From contig NZ_PRDB01000001.1 in assembly GCF_002925905.1 (NCBI RefSeq), positions 930,001 through 994,000 on the forward strand: a stretch of 64,000 nt of DNA. The letters are read 5' to 3'. Shown here in pieces: positions 18,560 to 28,708 of the stretch. Every line of letters starts with the position of its first letter. The first letter of the stretch is position 1. The notes beneath the pieces are model-generated. The model ran no database searches. It worked only from the letters and a program-made list of their open reading frames with translations, and was not told where the DNA came from. Both the position numbers and the translations under genes were made by a program. Source of the DNA: Klebsiella michiganensis. Lineage in GTDB: Bacteria; Pseudomonadota; Gammaproteobacteria; Enterobacterales; Enterobacteriaceae.

Positions 18560-19903
18560 TTAGCCTTCCAGCTTCAGTTCCACATTGCGCTTGAGCACCA
18601 GGCGCATCAGCAGGTAATAGACCACGCCAACCGCCAGCCAGCTCAGCCCCAGCACCTTGGCCTGCGCGTCCATTTCATAAATAACAAAGCCGATAATGCA
18701 CAGGCCAATCACCGGGAACAGCAGGTGCATCACCAGATTGCGTGACTTATTGCGGATCAGATAGTGGTTGATGACCGCAATATGCAACACCAGGAAGCCC
18801 ATCAGCGCCCCGAAGTTCACCAGACGGCTGAGGTTATCGATATCGCCGTAGAACCAGAGGCCGGAAGCCAGCGAAATCAGCGCCACAAACAGGGTGCTGA
18901 CGTAAGGCGTTTTCAGCCGCGGATGCACTTTCGCCAGCAGCTGCGGCAGCTGCTTGTCGCGCGCCATCGCAAACAGAATACGCGACACGGCGGCCTGCGC
19001 CACCAGGGCGTTGGCTATCCCCCAGGAGATCACCGTCGACCACATGGTGACGTACTTCAGCCAGTTGCCTCCTGCCAGATTCGCGGTATCGTAGAAGGCG
19101 GTATCGAGGCTGCTGAACGTCATGCCCTGCGCCAGATCGGCGGCGATCCACGTTTGCAGGATAAACAGCGAACCGACCAGCATCAACGCGCCCAGCGACG
19201 CCTTACCCACGGTATCTACGCCGCCTTTCGTTTCCTCCGACAGCGTGGAGATCCCGTCGAAGCCGAGGAACGAGAGCACGGCGATGGAGACCGCGCCCAT
19301 CACCAGCGGCAGGCTGAACTTATCGGCGTTGTAGAGCGGGTCGAGGGTCAGATGGCCCGCCCCGGCGCCGGAGTAGAGCGCAATCAGCCCCAGCACGACG
19401 AACACTGACAGCACCACGATCTCCGCGATCAGAATCGTGTTATTGGCGCGTGCGGTAAAGGTAATGCCGCGCAGGTTAATCAGGCTGTTAATCGCGATAA
19501 AGCCGACAATCCACAGCCAGCCCGGCACGCCCGGCAGCATGGGCGCCAGCGCCGCCGCGCTGACGATATAGAGCAGCGACGGCACCAGAATATAGTCCAG
19601 CAGGATCAGCCAGCCGGCAAAAAAGCCGACAATGGGATGAATCCCGCGTTGGGCATAGGCGTATACCGAACCGGAAACAGGGAACGCGCGCGACATCGAC
19701 CAGTAGCTCATGGCGGTAAAGAACATCGCCACCATGCCGATGAGATAGGCCAGCGCCACCATACCCTGCGCGCCGTCCCAGACGTAGCCAAAGACGCCAA
19801 ACGGCGCGATGGGCACCATAAAAATCATGCCGTAGACCAGCAGATCGCGGAAGGTCAGCGCCCGATGCAGCTCCTGCTTATAGCCAAATTGTTCAACGCT
19901 CAT
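18560..19903 (-). CDS. APC-family amino acid/polyamine permease
   Basis: 447 aa with about 12 hydrophobic segments. The N-terminal RALTFRDLLVYGMIFMVPIAPFG and the later FLGFDGISTLSEE motif are typical of the APC superfamily, and the whole resembles putrescine importer-like permeases. It overlaps the acetamidase gene upstream by 4 nt (ATGA), so the two are one operon. Substrate unknown; an amide or amine that the amidase acts on is plausible. Confidence 0.85.
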   Translation of the reverse strand: MSVEQFGYKQELHRALTFRDLLVYGMIFMVPIAPFGVFGYVWDGAQGMVALAYLIGMVAMFFTAMSYWSMSRAFPVSGSVYAYAQRGIHPIVGFFAGWLILLDYILVPSLLYIVSAAALAPMLPGVPGWLWIVGFIAINSLINLRGITFTARANNTILIAEIVVLSVFVVLGLIALYSGAGAGHLTLDPLYNADKFSLPLVMGAVSIAVLSFLGFDGISTLSEETKGGVDTVGKASLGALMLVGSLFILQTWIAADLAQGMTFSSLDTAFYDTANLAGGNWLKYVTMWSTVISWGIANALVAQAAVSRILFAMARDKQLPQLLAKVHPRLKTPYVSTLFVALISLASGLWFYGDIDNLSRLVNFGALMGFLVLHIAVINHYLIRNKSRNLVMHLLFPVIGLCIIGFVIYEMDAQAKVLGLSWLAVGVVYYLLMRLVLKRNVELKLEG

Positions 19904-20811
19904 GCCTGCTCCCCTTCGATGCTCAGGGAGAGCTGTTCAGCCACTGATTTCGGTAAGGCATAACGACAGGTTTTCAGCGGATCGACTACCTGACAGATTT
20001 GCAGGTCGCCGGCGATGCTCAGAATACTGATCGCTTCAGCCAGCGTCAGGGAGGTATTGTCGGCGATAAAGTGCGCCATATTGCGGGTGGCCAGGGCGGC
20101 GGCATCATCGAGGGTCAGCGCCGAGGCGAGGGTAAACAGGGTCTCGCTGTTTTCGAGCATCGGCAGCGGCAGGCGGCGGTTTTTAACCACTGTCAGTTCG
20201 ACCAGCACTTCGCCAGGGATTTCCAGACCGCAGACCGAGACTTCGCCATCGCCCATCGCGGCGTGTAAATCGCCCAGCCCGAACAGCGCGCCGGGGACGT
20301 TGACCGGCAGCCACAGGGTGCTGCCGGCGGTGATCATTTTGCAGTCCATATTGCCGCCGTGGCTATCCGGCGTGCCGCAGGAGATGGCTTCCCCGGCAGG
20401 CGCGACGCCGATCACGCCGACCATCGGGTTGAGCGGGACGCGCACGTTGCCAGGCAGCACGGCATGGTCATTCTCAATGGGCACGATAGTGACCTTCGGG
20501 GCATCAAGCTCGTCGCCAATCACCCCCAGCTGCGGCGCGGTGACCATCACTGCCTGATTGCTCGTCAGGGTAATGCGCTTGATGGTGACCTTGAGCGCAT
20601 CGCCCGGCTCGGCGCCCTCGACGTAGACCGGCCCGGTCGCCGGGTTAATACGCTGCCAGTCCAGCTCGTTGAACACGGCATCGGCGGAGGTGATTTGGTC
20701 GGAGAAGCAGTCGCAGGTTTCGAACAGCACTTCGCTTCCGCTGCTGACGGTAGCGACAGGAGCGTTATCCCGCGACATGGCGTAAACCACCCGATCTTTG
20801 GTAATTTTCAT
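19900..20811 (-). CDS. Acetamidase/formamidase-family amidohydrolase
   Basis: 303 aa from MKITKDRVVYAMSRDN; a start three codons earlier (20820) is also possible. The FmdA/AmdA family hydrolyses short amides to ammonia and the acid. Characteristic segments are NPATGPVYVEGAEPGD, TPDSHGGNMDCKMITAGS and LGDLHAAMGDGEVSVCG, whose His and Asp residues are likely active-site ligands. Cotranscribed with the APC permease, suggesting uptake and hydrolysis of one nitrogen source. Confidence 0.85.
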   Translation of the reverse strand: MKITKDRVVYAMSRDNAPVATVSSGSEVLFETCDCFSDQITSADAVFNELDWQRINPATGPVYVEGAEPGDALKVTIKRITLTSNQAVMVTAPQLGVIGDELDAPKVTIVPIENDHAVLPGNVRVPLNPMVGVIGVAPAGEAISCGTPDSHGGNMDCKMITAGSTLWLPVNVPGALFGLGDLHAAMGDGEVSVCGLEIPGEVLVELTVVKNRRLPLPMLENSETLFTLASALTLDDAAALATRNMAHFIADNTSLTLAEAISILSIAGDLQICQVVDPLKTCRYALPKSVAEQLSLSIEGEQA

Positions 20812-22382
<1,571 letters not shown>

Positions 22383-22400
22383 CAACGTTCCCTGAGAAAA

Positions 22401-22428
22401 AACGACAGCACCAGAGAGTGCTGTCGTT
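22401..22428 (+). terminator. Hairpin after the transposase gene, inside the IS right end
   Basis: A perfect 11-bp stem (AACGACAGCAC / GTGCTGTCGTT, 6-nt loop) begins 19 nt past the transposase stop. There is no U-run, so it may stabilise or terminate the transcript, or structure the right end. Confidence 0.55.
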
Positions 22429-22497
22429 GGTGTGCCTGTCATCCGGGAGCCGGAGAAAGTATCGGCAACTAAAAATGGTTGCAGGCGTTCACAGTAT

Positions 22498-22545
22498 CTA
22501 CCGGCCCGCAGACGGCGGGGAACCGGTAGCACCGGCCAGCGCAGA
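22498..22545. repeat. Right half of the interrupted REP element
   Basis: CTACCGGCCCGCAGACGGCG and GGGAACCGGTAGCACC continue the REP broken at 21207. The block ends against the stop codon of the MocR-type gene at 22547, so the original REP lay directly downstream of that gene. Confidence 0.85.
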
Positions 22546-22546
22546 C

Positions 22547-23971
22547 TCACCCCGGCGCCCACTCCATCGCCACCTTCACCGCCATTCCCAGCTGCACCAT
22601 CACCTCTTTATGTTTATCTGTCGGCGGCAGGGCGCAGTTGATCCTTAAGCAGTTGCGGTATTTCCCGGATGCTGAAAACAGCGATCCCGGCGCGACCTGG
22701 ATCTTTAGCCGGCACAGCTGCTTCGCGACGCAGACCATGTCCACCTGCTCCGGCAGCTCGACCCACAGCATAAAGCCGCCTTTCGGGCGGGTAACGCAGA
22801 TCCCGCAGGGGAAAAACTCCCGCAGCCAGCAGGTGTAGATCTCCATATTACGCTGGTAGATCTGCCGCATCCGCCGCACGTGGCGGTGATAGTGGCCTTC
22901 GCGAATAAAGTTACAGGCCGCCAGTTGGGTGGAGGGGACGTTGGTACCGCTGGCGGCATACTTCATCTGCAGCAGACGATCGTAATAACGGCCGGGGGCA
23001 ATCCAGCCGATGCGCAGGCCGGGAGCGATGGTTTTGGTAAACGAACTGCAGAGCATCACCCGGCCGTCGATATCCCAGGAATGGATGGTGCGCGGGCGCG
23101 GGTATTCGGTCGCCAGCTCACCGTAGATATCATCCTCAAAGATAACGATATCGTGGCGCTGGGCGAGGCACAGCGCCGCCCGCTTGCGGGCATCCGGCAT
23201 GATAAATCCCAGCGGATTATTGCAGTTGGGGACCAGGATCACCCCTTTGATCGGCCATTGATCGAGCGCCAGCTCTAACGCCTCGATGCTGATCCCGGTT
23301 TCCGGATCGGTGGGGATCTCGATGGTTTTTAACCCTAATCCGCGCAGCATCTGCATGGTGCCGTAGTAGCAAGGGGATTCGACGGCGACGATATCGCCGA
23401 GCTGGCACACCGACAGCAGCGCCAGCGACAGCGCGCTGTGGCAGCCGCTGGTGAGCACCAGGTCGTTGGCGGTGACCACCGATCCGCCGTCGAGCATCAG
23501 GCGGGCGATCTGTTCGCGCAGTTCGCGACGCCCGGCCAGCTCGTCGTAGTTCAGCACTTCGCTCAGGTTGTGCTGAATTGCCCGGCTCAGCTCGCGCCAG
23601 ATAGGCTTCAGGCTCGGCTGAGTGACGTCCGGCGAGCCGCCGCCGAAGGGGATAATCGATTTATCGTGGCGGGCATCGAGCATGGTCAGCACCTGATCCC
23701 ACTGGGTGATCTCGACGGGGCGCTGGACCGGACGCGACATCGGCGGTACCGGCGGCTGGGCTTTACGCGGGGCCACGAAATAGCCGGATCGCGGCTGCGG
23801 CACGATCAGCTGCTGCTGTTCCAGCGTCTGGTAGGCCTGCTGAACGGTGCTGATGCTGACGCCGTGTTCCTGGCTCAGGCTGCGTACCGACGGCAGCTTT
23901 TCGCCGGGGCGATACAGCCCTTGTTCGATGCGTTCTGCCAGCAGGCTGGCCAGATGTTGATAGCGGGTCAT
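22547..23971 (-). CDS. ydcR: MocR-type regulator (GntR helix-turn-helix fused to aminotransferase), YdcR-like
   Basis: 474 aa. Residues 1-70 are a GntR winged helix (EKLPSVRSLSQEHGVSISTV). Residues ~100-470 are a fold-type I aminotransferase domain with the PLP-lysine region SSFTKTIAPGLRIGW and NCNNPLGFIMPDA. Length and sequence resemble E. coli YdcR (468 aa). Such proteins sense PLP or an amino-acid adduct and control vitamin B6 or amino-acid genes. The start codon faces a DUF1127 gene across ~177 bp, a possible regulated target. Confidence 0.87.
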   Translation of the reverse strand: MTRYQHLASLLAERIEQGLYRPGEKLPSVRSLSQEHGVSISTVQQAYQTLEQQQLIVPQPRSGYFVAPRKAQPPVPPMSRPVQRPVEITQWDQVLTMLDARHDKSIIPFGGGSPDVTQPSLKPIWRELSRAIQHNLSEVLNYDELAGRRELREQIARLMLDGGSVVTANDLVLTSGCHSALSLALLSVCQLGDIVAVESPCYYGTMQMLRGLGLKTIEIPTDPETGISIEALELALDQWPIKGVILVPNCNNPLGFIMPDARKRAALCLAQRHDIVIFEDDIYGELATEYPRPRTIHSWDIDGRVMLCSSFTKTIAPGLRIGWIAPGRYYDRLLQMKYAASGTNVPSTQLAACNFIREGHYHRHVRRMRQIYQRNMEIYTCWLREFFPCGICVTRPKGGFMLWVELPEQVDMVCVAKQLCRLKIQVAPGSLFSASGKYRNCLRINCALPPTDKHKEVMVQLGMAVKVAMEWAPG

Positions 23972-24148
23972 GCTGTATCCTTGATCGTCGCCATACAGAT
24001 CAATAAACCAGTACAGATTGGCGGTAAAAATGAGGTCTGCTGTACGTTTTAGCGAATCTGTATGTTAAAGAAAAGTATTTTGTGAATCTGTATTGTTTGG
24101 CCCCGGATCCGTGAAGATAAAGCCTCTGGCAAGGTGAGGAGGTAGAGG

Positions 24149-24313
24149 ATGGAATTTCACGAGAATCGGGCAAGACAGCCGTTTATCGGCTTCGTATTTC
24201 TGGCGCGGGTGATCAAAAAATGGTGGCTTCGCGAACAAACGCGCAGAACATTGCAGCGTATGAGCGACGAACAGCTAAAAGATGTCGGGCTGCGTCGGGA
24301 TCAGATCAATTAA
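24149..24313 (+). CDS. Small DUF1127 protein, 54 aa
   Basis: Arg-rich small protein with the YjiS-like DUF1127 motif: LARVIKKWWLREQTRRTLQR followed by MSDEQLKDVGLRRDQI. A strong GAGGAGG precedes the ATG. DUF1127 proteins elsewhere affect RNA turnover, phosphate or polyamine metabolism. Its divergence from a MocR-type gene resembles pairs in other enterobacteria. Its function here is unknown. Confidence 0.85.
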   Translation: MEFHENRARQPFIGFVFLARVIKKWWLREQTRRTLQRMSDEQLKDVGLRRDQIN

Positions 24314-24337
24314 AAAGTGCGATTTGTTACCCGGCAT

Positions 24338-24785
24338 TTTCCCGGAGGCGGCGCTTGACGCGCCTGTCCGGGCTACCAGACCGCGCAGAACTGTAGCCCC
24401 GGTAAGCGTGAGCGCAACCGGGGATTTCCCCGGAGGCGGCGCTTGACGCGCCTGTCCGGGCTACCAGACCGCGCAGAGCCGTAGCTCCGGTAAGCGTGAG
24501 CGCGACCGGGGATTTCCCCGGAGGCGGCGCTTGACGCGCCTGTCCGGGCGACCAGACCGCGCAGAGCCGTAGCCCCGGTAAGCGTGAGTGCGGACGGCGG
24601 GTTTCCCCGGAGGCGGCGCTTGACGCGCCTGGTCCGGGCGACCAGACCGCGCAGAGCTGTAGCCGTAGCCCCGGTAAGCGTAAGCGCGACCGGGGATTTC
24701 CCCGGAGGTGGCGCTTGACGCGCCTGTCCGGGCTACCAGACCGCGCAGAGCCGTAGCCCGGTAAGCGCTAGCGCGATCGGGATAA
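24338..24785. repeat. Tandem array of five REP/BIME units
   Basis: Five head-to-tail copies of an 88-95 bp unit, with CCCGGAGG starts at 24341, 24429, 24517, 24606 and 24701. Each unit has CCCGGAGGCGGCGCTTGACG, a TGTCCGGGCTAC or TGTCCGGGCGAC segment, CAGACCGCGCAGAGC, then CCGGTAAGCGTGAGCGCGACC. Units 1, 2 and 5 keep the CT core of the IS target; units 3 and 4 have CG there. The array separates the DUF1127 gene from the MarR-efflux cassette. Confidence 0.92.
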
Positions 24786-24834
24786 TACATTCATAGAATT
24801 TATCAATTCATGCTTATCCACTCTTCGTTTCTTG

Positions 24835-24854
24835 ATACTTACCGTGATAAGTAT
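24835..24854. promoter_or_regulatory. Palindromic operator upstream of the MarR gene
   Basis: ATACTTA-CCGTGA-TAAGTAT, perfect 7-bp arms, 33 bp before the MarR ATG. MarR/SlyA proteins bind palindromes of this size and usually autorepress. Confidence 0.6.
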
Positions 24855-24886
24855 TATTTTCCTCACCGTTAAGTGAGGAAAAAAAG

Positions 24887-25351
24887 ATGACCGAAGACGA
24901 CCTGTTTGCCCGCCGCCCGATGGGGATGCGCATGGCGATGGTGGTGCGCCAGTGGCGCGCGATTATTGATTCTGCCATTACCGACACCGGCCTGACCCAG
25001 TCAAGCTGGACGGTGCTGATGCAGCTGCACCAGCTGGGTGATAACGTCTCGGTCAGCGAGCTGGCGGAGGTGCAGGGCATTGAACTGCCGCCGCTGATGC
25101 GCACCCTCACGCAGCTGGAAAAGCAGGGCTATCTGCTGCGTTCTACATCGCCTTATGACAAACGCATACGCCTGCTGACGCTGACGGCGGAAGGCCGCGC
25201 TATTCTGGAGAAGCTGAACCGCGTGATTGAGACCTATCAACAGCGCGTCACCGAAACTATCCCTGAAGCGCAGCTCGCCGCCTTTAGCGCTACGTTAAAT
25301 CAAATCGCCTGCAATCTGCGGACTATCCGCGAAGAAGATAACAAGATCTAA
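24887..25351 (+). CDS. MarR/SlyA-like transcriptional regulator
   Basis: 154 aa winged helix with the MarR signature (VSVSELAEVQGIELPPLMRT; SPYDKRIRLLTLTAEGR). First gene of a three-gene operon, followed 6 nt later by the HlyD-type adaptor and then the DUF2955 membrane protein. By analogy with EmrR-EmrAB it probably represses the efflux genes and responds to small aromatic or lipophilic ligands. The palindrome at 24835 is the likely site. Confidence 0.88.
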   Translation: MTEDDLFARRPMGMRMAMVVRQWRAIIDSAITDTGLTQSSWTVLMQLHQLGDNVSVSELAEVQGIELPPLMRTLTQLEKQGYLLRSTSPYDKRIRLLTLTAEGRAILEKLNRVIETYQQRVTETIPEAQLAAFSATLNQIACNLRTIREEDNKI

Positions 25352-25357
25352 AACACT

Positions 25358-26425
25358 ATGATGACCCCTGAACAGAAATTTGCCCGCTGGGTAAGGGTGA
25401 GTATTGCCGCCTTCCTGGCCATATTCGCCTGGTTTGTCGTTGCCGATATCTGGATCCCGCTCACGCCGGACTCCACCGTGATGCGCGTGGTCACGCCGGT
25501 CTCGTCGCGCGTCTCCGGCTATGTCTCCCATGTCTATGTGCACAACAACAGCCAGGTGAAGAAGGGCGACCTGCTCTATGAACTGGATCCGACGCCGTTT
25601 ATCAATAAAGTGGAAGCGGCGCAGATCGCCCTTGAACAGGCGAAACTCAGCAACCAGCAGCTGGACGCGCAGATCGCCTCTGCCCGCGCCAACCTGCGCA
25701 CCGCCCAGTACACCGCGCGCAACGATAAGGTGACCTTCGATCGCTACCAGCGCCTGAGCACCATGCAGAACGTCTCTCAGTCGGATCTGGATAAAGTGCG
25801 TACCACCTGGCAGACCAGCGAGCAGTCGGTCAGCGCGCTCAACGCCAGTATCCAGAATCTGCTGATCCAGCGCGGCGAGCGCGACGATGAGCGCAACGTC
25901 ACGCTGCAGAAGTACCGCAATGCGCTGGAAGAGGCGCAGCTTAACCTCGGCTGGACGAAGGTCCGCGCGGAGACCGACGGGATGGTGAGCAACCTGCAGC
26001 TTAACCCCGGTCTGTACGCCACCGCCGCCACGCCGCTGCTGGCGCTGGTGAGCAATCAGACCGATATCGTCGCCGATTTCCGCGAGAAGAGTCTGCGCCA
26101 CACCGGCGTCAACACCGATGCCGCGGTGGTGTTTGATGCGCTGCCGGGGAAAGTCTTCCCGGCGCACGTCACCAGCAGCGATGCCGGTATTCTGGCCGGC
26201 CAGGAAGAGGTCAATGGCCAGCTATCGCAGCCGGAGCAGTCCACCCGCTGGGTGCGCGACGCGCAGCGCATGCGCATTCACGTCGCCCTGGACGAACCGC
26301 TGGATAAGCCGCTGCCCACCGGCGCCCGCGCGACGGTACAGCTCTATAACAGCGATGGCCCGTTCGCCCGTACCTTCGCCGGCGCGCAGATCCATCTGGT
26401 GAGCTTCCTGCACTATGTCTATTAA
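25358..26425 (+). CDS. HlyD/EmrA-type periplasmic adaptor subunit
   Basis: 355 aa. One N-terminal transmembrane helix (about 14-33), then a lipoyl/barrel-sandwich half (VTPVSSRVSGYVSHVYVHNN), a coiled-coil hairpin (about 85-190) and a return beta-barrel half (GMVSNLQLNPGLY). It should link the inner-membrane protein encoded downstream to the periplasm. Its last 11 nt overlap the next gene. The start may be either of two adjacent ATGs. Confidence 0.88.
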   Translation: MMTPEQKFARWVRVSIAAFLAIFAWFVVADIWIPLTPDSTVMRVVTPVSSRVSGYVSHVYVHNNSQVKKGDLLYELDPTPFINKVEAAQIALEQAKLSNQQLDAQIASARANLRTAQYTARNDKVTFDRYQRLSTMQNVSQSDLDKVRTTWQTSEQSVSALNASIQNLLIQRGERDDERNVTLQKYRNALEEAQLNLGWTKVRAETDGMVSNLQLNPGLYATAATPLLALVSNQTDIVADFREKSLRHTGVNTDAAVVFDALPGKVFPAHVTSSDAGILAGQEEVNGQLSQPEQSTRWVRDAQRMRIHVALDEPLDKPLPTGARATVQLYNSDGPFARTFAGAQIHLVSFLHYVY

Positions 26426-27479
26426 TACCCTGGCGCGGGTCTTCACCCCGCACGGCAACATCGTCTACACGGCGAACGATTTTCGCCAGACGCTGCGCAT
26501 CGCCGTGGCCGGCACTATCGCACTGAGCATTTCGACCTTCTACGACGTACAGTACGGCGTCTTTTTCGTGGTTTATCCGCTGATGCTGCTGTCGCTGGTG
26601 CCGGTATTTAACCGTCACGTGGCGCGGCAGTTTGTGTTCAGCGCAGCGGTGAACTGCGTCGAAATGGTGTTAATCGTCGGCTATCTGTCGCAGTGGCCGG
26701 TGATTATGACCCTGGTGGTGTTTGGCCTGTACGTTATGCGCTTTCGCTTTATGAGCCAGGGGCCGCTGTTTCTGCTGGGGTCGATGGGCGTGGTGTGTCA
26801 AAGCACGATGCTCAACTTTATGAGCTATCCCACCAGCAACTGGCACACCCTGATGTTCTCCAATATGGAGGCCTGCGTGATGGCGGTGGCGCTCAGCGCA
26901 TTGCTTAACTACTTCATCCCGGACGTTGAACCGCGCAAGCCGCCGCCGCGCATTGAAAAAGATGCTGCCCGTATTCGCCACGAATCGCTGCTCTCCGGCA
27001 GCGTGGCGACAATGATTTTTGTGATCTTTCAGGTCTGCGACCTGAGCGACTCGCTGTCGGCGCTGATGGCGGGAATTTTAATTCTGTTCCCGATGCACTA
27101 TCGCGGCGCGGTGATCAGCTCGATCTGGCGCGTGGTGGGGGTGGTGCTGGCCTGCCTTTATATCCTGGTGGTGCAGCTGATTATCTACGACTTCAGCAAT
27201 CATATGGTGCTGATGATGCCGCTGATTGGTCTCGGCCTGGCGTTTAGCGCCCGCCTGCACGTGATGGAGAAGGTGGGGGCCGGCGTTGGCTTCGCCAGCA
27301 TTACCACCATCGGCATCATGTTCGGCCAGAACCTGCATCCGGACCAGGACCTGGTGTTCAGCGATCTGTACCGCATCACTTCCGTCACCGTGGCGCTGAT
27401 CGTCACGCTGACCATGGTCTTCCTTATGCATCGGCTGCTGAACTGCTTTGCGCCAACCCGATTCGTAGTGACCGAATAA
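26415..27479 (+). CDS. DUF2955 multipass inner-membrane protein, FUSC-like
   Basis: 354 aa, about ten hydrophobic segments in two halves divided by a charged loop (VEPRKPPPRIEKDAARIR, about 175). The architecture resembles fusaric-acid-resistance/AaeB-like transporters, and pairing with an HlyD-type adaptor supports efflux. Substrate unknown. It ends three bases before the convergent LysR gene. Confidence 0.8.
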   Translation: MSINTLARVFTPHGNIVYTANDFRQTLRIAVAGTIALSISTFYDVQYGVFFVVYPLMLLSLVPVFNRHVARQFVFSAAVNCVEMVLIVGYLSQWPVIMTLVVFGLYVMRFRFMSQGPLFLLGSMGVVCQSTMLNFMSYPTSNWHTLMFSNMEACVMAVALSALLNYFIPDVEPRKPPPRIEKDAARIRHESLLSGSVATMIFVIFQVCDLSDSLSALMAGILILFPMHYRGAVISSIWRVVGVVLACLYILVVQLIIYDFSNHMVLMMPLIGLGLAFSARLHVMEKVGAGVGFASITTIGIMFGQNLHPDQDLVFSDLYRITSVTVALIVTLTMVFLMHRLLNCFAPTRFVVTE

Positions 27480-27481
27480 GC

Positions 27482-28396
27482 TCAGGCCGCCAGCGCCCGC
27501 TGCGCGTCCCGAAAAGCGTTGTGCAGCAGCCGCCACATATGATGCGCCGCCGGGGAAAAGCGGCGGTCGGAGTTGCGTAGCAGGTGGCACTGGGCGCTGC
27601 TGGCGATGGGATGATCGATGGGGACCGCGGTCAGAATACCGTGGGCTATTGCTTCCCGGGCGGCGTATGCGGTCATAAAAGAGATCCCCAATCCCGCCTG
27701 GCTCAGGCTCATGGCGGTGGAAAAGAGGTTGCAGCGATAGGCCGGATGAAACTGCCGTCCGGCGGTTTTAAACATGGCGTTCATATGGCGCTGCAGGCCA
27801 AAGCTGTCGGTGAGCGCGATCAGGCGATATTGCGTAAGCTCATCGATGGTGACGGCGGGCAGGGCAGCGATGGGATGCTGTGGCGAGACCACGGCGCAGA
27901 TAGGGCCCCACTGAAAGCTGTGGCGTTTAAGCTCCGGGTTGCCGATGGGGCCGAAGGCGACCGCCATATCCGCTTCGCCGCTGGCGATATCGTTGAGCAT
28001 CTCCTGCATGCTGCCGACAATAATATCCACGAACACGTTAGGCCAGGACTGAGAAAAGGTGCTCATCACCGATTCAATAAAGGTGGTGACCAGCCCGCCG
28101 CCAATCCTCACCGAGATAGTCCCGCCGCGCATATGGCGTAAATCCTTCAGGTGACTTTCCAGCTTTTCCCGGCGCTGACGGCTTTCGTAGTAGTCCTCCG
28201 CCAGCAGACGTCCGGCTTCGGTCAGCACCACGTTTCGTCCCTGGCGTTCCAGCAGCGGCAGCTCCAGCGCCCGTTCCAGCTGCGCTATCTGGCGGCTGAT
28301 GACTGACGGGTTGATGCCCAGCATATCGGCGGCCCGGCGAATGCCTCCCTGAATCCCGACTTCATACAGATAGCTCATCGGCCTCTCATGCAACAT
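27482..28396 (-). CDS. LysR-family regulator
   Basis: 304 aa with an N-terminal helix-turn-helix (GGIRRAADMLGINPSVISRQ) and a substrate-binding domain from ~90. Convergent with the efflux operon and divergent from yjiH-yjiG-M20, so the latter operon is the likely target. A perfect palindrome lies just before its start. An ATG seven codons downstream (MSYLYEVG) is an alternative start. Confidence 0.85.
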   Translation of the reverse strand: MLHERPMSYLYEVGIQGGIRRAADMLGINPSVISRQIAQLERALELPLLERQGRNVVLTEAGRLLAEDYYESRQRREKLESHLKDLRHMRGGTISVRIGGGLVTTFIESVMSTFSQSWPNVFVDIIVGSMQEMLNDIASGEADMAVAFGPIGNPELKRHSFQWGPICAVVSPQHPIAALPAVTIDELTQYRLIALTDSFGLQRHMNAMFKTAGRQFHPAYRCNLFSTAMSLSQAGLGISFMTAYAAREAIAHGILTAVPIDHPIASSAQCHLLRNSDRRFSPAAHHMWRLLHNAFRDAQRALAA

Positions 28397-28410
28397 CGTT
28401 TCTCGCTCCT

Positions 28411-28431
28411 TTGTTGACCTGTAGTCAACAA
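28411..28431. promoter_or_regulatory. Perfect palindrome upstream of the LysR gene
   Basis: TTGTTGAC-CTGTA-GTCAACAA, 8-bp perfect arms, 15 bp before the LysR start. It contains the T-N11-A core expected for LysR sites, so it is a probable autoregulatory operator. The rest of 28397-28708 is AT-rich promoter DNA for yjiH. Confidence 0.6.
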
Positions 28432-28708
28432 TAACACCCTTTCACAGGTATTTATCATCCCGGCAAGTTATAGATAATCGTAATTCGGACAAAAACTGAC
28501 AGGGAGGAAAATTCTCATCGCTTATTCCCGGCGCGCTATTAAGGCGGCAAGGCTCGGGGAGTTGAAGAATAAGAAATGGTGATGATGCTGATTAAGGGAA
28601 TATGGAAAAGCTTATCAGTGAAAATAATAAATTCGAATAACAATAAATTGACATAATTTCAAATTGCAAACAACCGCACTAACATTTCATTATGTGAGAG
28701 GACAGGGT

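Noticed and set aside
24338-24785. Possible CRISPR array (regular repeats)
   Set aside because: The whole 88-95 bp unit is repeated, there are no unique spacers of constant length, no cas genes, and the unit is the same REP found elsewhere.
24461-24790. 109-codon frame running through the REP array
   Set aside because: The peptide is itself periodic (ARTGASSATSGEIPGRAYAY-like) and simply mirrors the repeats; no ribosome-binding site.
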